From positions 1 to 38,941 of the forward strand of contig JAMXLL010000370.1 in the NCBI GenBank assembly GCA_024281015.1: a DNA stretch of 38,941 bases. The letters run 5' to 3'. A program made the translations under genes and the position numbers. The stretch's first letter is position 1; the number at the start of each line of letters is the position of its first letter. Below, piece after piece: positions 35,345 through 38,941 of this stretch. Below the pieces are notes generated by a model that did no database searches, had not been told where the DNA came from, and saw only the letters and a program-made list of their open reading frames with translations. Origin of the DNA: Candidatus Binataceae bacterium. GTDB lineage: Bacteria > Desulfobacterota > Binatia > Binatales > Binataceae.

Positions 35345-35611
35345 GCTAAAAATCCTGTGCAGCCCGAAGCGTCGGGGTAATCGAGAGATGCCCGTTGCGC
35401 TCGTTAGCTCGCCCAACCGGTGATTCTGCCGCAGTCAGGCGGCGGCTGCGCGATAACACTATTGAAAAAAATGCGTGGCTTCCAGTGCTCTTGAGCATCT
35501 TCCGTAGGAGCAGCGGTTTCAATTGCTCAGCCTTATTAGTTATAGTCACCGCGTCGTATGCCTTGAGCGGTGCTCGAGGAGAATCGTTACAAGAATGAAT
35601 ATAGGAGCGCG

Positions 35612-36268
35612 ATGACGATGCAGCTTTATGATTCGTTTGGCCCAAACCCGCGGGCTATGCGCATGTTTCTCGCCGAAAAGGGGATTACCATCGCAACCAA
35701 GCCTGTCGACCTCTTGAAAGCTGAAAATCGGCAAGGTCCCTATACCGAGCGCAATCCAGGCGGGCAACTTCCAGCCCTCGAACTCGATAACGGACAATGT
35801 ATCGGCGAGACGGTTGCGATTTGGGACTATCTCGAAGAAAAGAATCCCACTCCCGTACTCGTCGGCGCAACCGCCGAAGAACGCGCCGAGACCCATCAAT
35901 GGCAGCGCCGAGTCGAACTCAATATCACCGAGAATATCTACAATGGGTTCCGCTTCGCCGAAGGACTCGAATTGTTCCGCAACCGCCTGCCTTGCGAGCC
36001 GGAAATTGCGCCCGGTCTGAAGCGTATTGCGCAGGCACGGCTTAAATGGCTAGACGGGTTAATTGAGGGCCGCGACTATATAGTCCCTAATCGCTTCACG
36101 ATCGCAGACATCATTCTCTATTGCTGCCTTGATTTTGCCGCGGGCGTAGGACAGACAATCGATCCATCGCTGAGCAATATGCAGCGCTGGTTTAGGCGCA
36201 TTGATAATCGCCCGAGCGCCCGGACCAGCCTTCATCCAAGTGCCGAGAAGCTCAAGATGAAGGGCTAG
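35612..36268 (+). CDS. Glutathione S-transferase family protein
   Basis: Protein of 218 residues. The N-terminal thioredoxin-like domain runs from MQLYDSFGPNPRAMRMFLAEKG through NPGGQLPALELDNGQCIGETVAIWDYLEE, which gives the cis-Pro and the Glu-Thr/Ser glutathione-contact motif. The helical C-terminal domain contains RFTIADIILYCCLDFA, the GST N-capping-box region. AGGAG lies before ATG 35612 and ATG 35618; the second is also possible. The substrate is not predictable. Confidence 0.9.
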   Translation: MTMQLYDSFGPNPRAMRMFLAEKGITIATKPVDLLKAENRQGPYTERNPGGQLPALELDNGQCIGETVAIWDYLEEKNPTPVLVGATAEERAETHQWQRRVELNITENIYNGFRFAEGLELFRNRLPCEPEIAPGLKRIAQARLKWLDGLIEGRDYIVPNRFTIADIILYCCLDFAAGVGQTIDPSLSNMQRWFRRIDNRPSARTSLHPSAEKLKMKG

Positions 36269-36337
36269 TAATTAGATACCTCTACAAGAACATATGCGTC
36301 GATGGACGTAATCATTTATGAATTCAAGCGCTCTTAA

Positions 36338-37390
36338 CTAGGTTGATCGCTTGAGTTTGGAAAGACTTTCGTCAAAAGGCGGATAGGCTATTCCGCGTTC
36401 GGTGATAATCGCAGTGACCAGTTCGGCGGGTGTGATATCGAAAGCCGGATTGAACACCTCGACGCCCGCGGGAGCAATCTGCTTGCCGGCGAATTCGGTT
36501 AGTTCCTGAGGTGACCGGCATTCAATGGGGATCTCGTCGCCGCTAGCACAGGCCAAATCAATTGACGACAATGGCGCCGCAACGTAAAAGGGGACACGGT
36601 GGCGCTGTGCCATTACCGCTAGCGGATAAGTACCGATCTTATTAGCAACGTCACCATTGGCCGCCGTTCGGTCAGTACCGACGATAACGCAGTCGACCTC
36701 GCCCGCGCGTAAGAGGCTGGCTGCCATACTATCGGCAACAATCGTAACGGGAACGCGATCTTTTTGGAGTTCCCAAGCAGTCAGCCGCGAGCCCTGGAGA
36801 AAAGGCCGTGTTTCATCGGCGAACACCCGGATCTTTTTGCCAGCTTGACGAGCTGCACGGACCACGCCGAGTGCAGTACCGTATCCGGCCGTGGCCAATG
36901 CTCCGGCGTTGCAGTGGGTCAGCACGCTAGCTGGCGAATCCAGGAGCGCGGCGCCGTTGCGCCCGAGTATCCGATTTGCCGCCACATCTTCTCGACAAAT
37001 TGCAAGCGCCTCAGCCCGCATGCGCCGATAGAGGCGCTCTGGATCGAGCGCGAGGCTGGCTTCGAGCACGCGACCCATCCGCTCCACAGCCCACACCAGG
37101 TTGACTGCGGTCGGACGTGTCGCTTTGAGTAGCGACGCGGCACGCTCAAAGCGGACTCGGGCGCGGTGGCCGCTGCTCCCCCGAATCGCCAGTGCCACCC
37201 CCATGGCCGCAGCCACTCCGATAGCAGGTGCGCCACGAATTACCATTGTCCGGATGGCGCGGGCCACACCCACGTAATCGCGATATACGCGAATCACTTC
37301 ACGTCGCGGCAGCAGCCGCTGATCTATCATACGAACACTATCGCCGCGCCATTCTATCGTTTTAACCGCCACCGCTTTGATTTGCTCCAA
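36338..37390 (-). CDS. mtnA: Methylthioribose-1-phosphate isomerase
   Basis: Enzyme of the methionine salvage pathway (aIF2B-like fold) that turns methylthioribose-1-phosphate into methylthioribulose-1-phosphate. Motifs are RMIDQRLLP, MVIRGAPAIGVAAA, THCNAGALATAGYGTALGV with the catalytic Cys160, and IVGTDRTAANGDVANKIGTYPLA with Asp240. Counted from the TTG start at 37390, both residues fall at the numbering of the B. subtilis enzyme, which supports that start. GTG 37372 is the alternative. A perfect 15-base dyad lies directly upstream. Confidence 0.93.
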   Translation of the reverse strand: MEQIKAVAVKTIEWRGDSVRMIDQRLLPRREVIRVYRDYVGVARAIRTMVIRGAPAIGVAAAMGVALAIRGSSGHRARVRFERAASLLKATRPTAVNLVWAVERMGRVLEASLALDPERLYRRMRAEALAICREDVAANRILGRNGAALLDSPASVLTHCNAGALATAGYGTALGVVRAARQAGKKIRVFADETRPFLQGSRLTAWELQKDRVPVTIVADSMAASLLRAGEVDCVIVGTDRTAANGDVANKIGTYPLAVMAQRHRVPFYVAAPLSSIDLACASGDEIPIECRSPQELTEFAGKQIAPAGVEVFNPAFDITPAELVTAIITERGIAYPPFDESLSKLKRST

Positions 37391-37396
37391 TGATCG

Positions 37397-37411
37397 CCTG
37401 AATTATTCAGG
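37397..37411. promoter_or_regulatory. Perfect inverted repeat directly upstream of mtnA
   Basis: CCTGAATTATTCAGG is a 7+1+7 perfect dyad that ends 6 bases before the mtnA start codon. A dyad this close could bind a dimeric repressor or form a hairpin that affects the ribosome-binding site. There is no known family assignment. Confidence 0.5.
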
Positions 37412-37546
37412 TTACGTTACGAAGTGAACCCGCTCTAGTTGCATAGCAGGAAGCGGACAGGGGACGAAGCCATCGAGAAGCACTGCTGTTCCGCCAGCCG
37501 CTACTTACTGCTACGTGTTCCACTGCTATGTTTGTGCTGGCAGCGG

Positions 37547-37555
37547 TGCTATAAG
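37547..37555 (+). promoter_or_regulatory. Extended -10 promoter element for the RRM gene
   Basis: TGCTATAAG matches the extended -10 pattern TGnTATAAT with one mismatch. It would start a transcript near 37562 with a leader of about 118 bases that includes the long hairpin at 37597-37640. No matching -35 is clear, as expected for extended -10 promoters. Confidence 0.4.
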
Positions 37556-37596
37556 GAACTCGCACGTTGGGGCACGATACGATGAGAGTAGGTGCT

Positions 37597-37640
37597 GCGA
37601 CTCAACCTCGGCCCAATCAGGCCAGCAGCAGTTGAGTCGC
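37597..37640 (+). promoter_or_regulatory. Long leader hairpin upstream of the RRM protein gene
   Basis: GCGACTCAAC (37597-37606) and GTTGAGTCGC (37631-37640) form a perfect 10-bp stem. The 24-base interior contains a second short stem (GGCC with GGCC). The structure ends 39 bases before the ATG and has no following T-run, so it is not a normal terminator. A post-transcriptional control element is likely. Confidence 0.55.
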
Positions 37641-37679
37641 CCGCCGACTGGGATCGTAGAGCCCCCGAGGGAGAGCCTA

Positions 37680-37973
37680 ATGGGGCGCAGATTGTACGTT
37701 GGCAATTTGGCCTGGACCGTGACCGATCAAGACCTGCAAGACGCTTTCTCGGAAGCAGGGAAAGTAGAAAGTTCGCAGGTGATAATGGACCGCGCGACCA
37801 ACCGGTCCAGAGGCTTCGGATTCGTTGAGATGGCGACCGATGAGGCAGCTGACGCCGCAGTCAAACGGCTAAACGGCCGCGAGATCAAGGGTCGGCCGAT
37901 TCGCGTGAATGAGGCCCAAGCTCGTGCCGGCGGCGGTAGTGCACGCGGTCCAACTTCGGGGCGTGATCGCTGA
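37680..37973 (+). CDS. Single-RRM RNA-binding protein
   Basis: Protein of 97 residues with one RNA recognition motif. RNP2 is LYVGNL (residues 5-10) and RNP1 is RGFGFVEM (residues 44-51), so the aromatic RNA-contact residues are kept. The tail is Gly/Arg/Ser-rich (ARAGGGSARG). These small bacterial RRM proteins (cyanobacterial Rbp type) are often induced by cold. GAGGGAGAG precedes ATG 37680; the frame is open upstream to 37515, but that part overlaps the leader hairpin and has no homology. Confidence 0.92.
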   Translation: MGRRLYVGNLAWTVTDQDLQDAFSEAGKVESSQVIMDRATNRSRGFGFVEMATDEAADAAVKRLNGREIKGRPIRVNEAQARAGGGSARGPTSGRDR

Positions 37974-38371
37974 CCGATTCCTGATTGGTGCCCAATCTGG
38001 TTCAATCAGCGGGTACCGTTCGATTTCGCCCTTATTACGCCGCTATTGACCAATTACTCCCTCAACGGCCGCGCGCTGCAAGGCAGCGGCCGCTAAGCAT
38101 TGGCGCGCCTGATCCAAAACGGGACGAATCCGCAGAATATGTGGGCCGAAAATGTAAAGAGCCGAGCGGATTTCGCCGCCCGGCCCTCGCCAACCGGGAA
38201 AAGGGGGGGCAAACCCCAGTTAGCGAATTGTCATTATAAGGAATCTTTAGTGACTTGCAATAAGCAATGAGCAGCGATCGAATGACAGTACTGTGCAATT
38301 ACAAGCCCTATCAGTCATACCTTCGCACCATTAGCCAAAATTAGCGTCTGAAAACGCGCTTCTTTGTACAC
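37974..38371. other. Gap between the RRM gene and the molybdopterin subunit gene
   Basis: About 400 bases with no supported gene. It contains a GC-rich stem (GGCCGC ... GCGGCC around 38068-38093) and a terminator-like hairpin read on the minus strand at 38149-38184. A short G-run/C-run stem (GGGG/CCCC near 38205-38217) is also present. The rest, rich in short AT stretches near 38225-38370, shows no recognisable signal. Confidence 0.4.
38149..38184 (-). terminator. Candidate Rho-independent terminator
   Basis: On the minus strand, GCCGGGCGG and CCGCTCGGC pair with one G-U over 9 bp around a six-base loop, followed by the T-rich TCTTTACATTTT. It lies about 190 bases after the stop of the molybdopterin subunit gene on that strand. 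The tail is interrupted, so efficiency is uncertain. Confidence 0.4.
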
Positions 38372-38941
38372 TTAGTCGGCTGCCGCTGCCTGCGATTCCA
38401 ATGATTCGCCGCGCTTGCGCAACAACGCCTTTAGTACCCTCGGTGGCGACATGGGCAATTCCGTCATTCGGACCCCTACCGCCCGATAGACCGCGTTGGC
38501 CACCGCGGCCATTGGTGGAACGATTGATACCTCACCGACACCTCGTACGCCCAACGGATGGCTTGGATTCGGAACTTCAACGACGATTGTCTCGATCAGG
38601 GGCAAATCCAGACAAGTAGGCATTCGATAATCGAGAAGGCCGGTGTTGCGCAAGATGCCCCGGTCATCGTAGACATATTCCTCATTCAGAGCCCAGCCGA
38701 TACCCTGCACCAAGCCGCCCTGCATCTGTCCCTCGACATAACTGGGGTGAATGGCGCGGCCCACGTCCTGAGCAATAGTCGCCCGCAAAATCTGGACTTT
38801 GCCCGTATCAGGGTCTACCTCGACATCTACACAAACCGTTGCGAATGCGTTGCCTACCGCGCCGACCGCACCCGCGTTAACGGTAGCCCTACCCGTAACC
38901 GGGCCGCCGGTTCGCGCCAGGCGCGGCGCTAGCTGCTTCAA
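38372..38941 (-). CDS. Xanthine dehydrogenase family molybdopterin-binding subunit, C-terminal part
   Basis: The last 189 residues of a large subunit (XdhA/CoxL family); the N-terminus lies beyond the window. VCVDVEVDPDTGKVQILRA, IAQDVGRAIHPSYVEGQMQGGLVQGIGWAL, LLDYRMPT and GVRGVGEVSIVPPMAAVANAVY are family hallmarks. The final motif contains the catalytic Glu (GVGE) next to the Mo centre. Substrates range from purines to CO and aromatic aldehydes, and the visible part does not distinguish them. The partner FAD and iron-sulfur subunits may lie outside the window. Confidence 0.92.
   Translation of the reverse strand: MKQLAPRLARTGGPVTGRATVNAGAVGAVGNAFATVCVDVEVDPDTGKVQILRATIAQDVGRAIHPSYVEGQMQGGLVQGIGWALNEEYVYDDRGILRNTGLLDYRMPTCLDLPLIETIVVEVPNPSHPLGVRGVGEVSIVPPMAAVANAVYRAVGVRMTELPMSPPRVLKALLRKRGESLESQAAAAD

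Noticed and set aside
38161..38225. Cyclic-di-GMP (GEMM) riboswitch suggested by GGGCAAACC-like bases near 38205-38217
   Set aside because: The second conserved GCAAAGCC element and the flanking stems are absent; the bases are better explained as a simple GGGG/CCCC stem.
1..38941. tRNA, rRNA, tmRNA, RNase P RNA, CRISPR arrays, insertion sequences
   Set aside because: No T-loop GGTTCGAnnCC with an acceptor stem, no rRNA or other RNA signatures, no regularly spaced repeats, and no transposase or terminal inverted repeats were seen by eye.

Overview
The window looks like the chromosome of a Gram-negative, moderately GC-rich bacterium. It carries an ExbB/ExbD/TonB energy-transduction set, a WaaP-like lipopolysaccharide kinase, a heat-shock type sigma factor with an intact RpoH box, and the omega subunit of RNA polymerase. 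An F420-type luciferase-like oxidoreductase, a fumarylacetoacetate-hydrolase family enzyme, a CocE-type hydrolase, a glutathione S-transferase and a xanthine-dehydrogenase family subunit suggest an aerobic soil or water organism of the old 'deltaproteobacterial' kind, such as Desulfobacterota_B/Binatota. That placement is inference; no rRNA or tRNA gene was found. There is no prophage, insertion sequence or CRISPR array.

Layout. 3-2202 (+): the C-terminal part of a membrane glycosyltransferase overlapping a methyltransferase. 2294-2857 (-): the peroxiredoxin bcp, with a perfect 16-bp tandem duplication upstream. 3111-10950 (+): a long co-directional run of thrB (homoserine kinase), a metF-like reductase, folE, rpiA, a FAH-family enzyme, a glycerophosphodiester phosphodiesterase, an F420-type oxidoreductase, a WaaP-like kinase and a VIT1/CCC1-type metal transporter. 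11020-12099 (-): two poorly known genes, one an HExxH putative metallopeptidase. 12768-16496 (+): ispG, a small cysteine-containing exported protein, then exbB-exbD-tonB. 16526-22839 (-): an ArsC/Spx-like gene with an in-frame UGA, a secreted low-complexity protein, a CinA-like protein, rpoH, rpoZ, a two-domain sulfurtransferase, an OsmC-like protein and a MetE catalytic-core protein. 22973-28187 (-): an MFS transporter, otsB, otsA, an enoyl-CoA hydratase and a 35-residue basic protein. 28452-33001 (+): a CocE-type hydrolase and pyruvate phosphate dikinase. 33048-35344 (-): a trypsin-fold/PDZ protein that has lost its catalytic His and Asp, and a zinc-ribbon/TPR protein. 35612-36268 (+): a glutathione S-transferase. 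36338-37390 (-): mtnA. 37680-37973 (+): an RRM RNA-binding protein with a structured leader. 38372-38941 (-): the 3' part of a molybdopterin subunit.

The genes touch several linked pathways: one-carbon and methionine metabolism (thrB, metF, folE, MetE core, mtnA), sulfur and peroxide redox chemistry (bcp, OsmC, rhodanese, ArsC-like protein), trehalose synthesis (otsBA) and TonB-driven uptake.

The most striking observation is at 16526-16876 (-). An ArsC/Spx-family protein of normal length has TGA exactly where the catalytic cysteine of the CxxC motif belongs, giving U-T-T-C. A hairpin starting soon after it has the position and loop of a bacterial SECIS element. This is probably a selenocysteine-containing ArsC-like oxidoreductase that a standard gene caller would truncate or miss.
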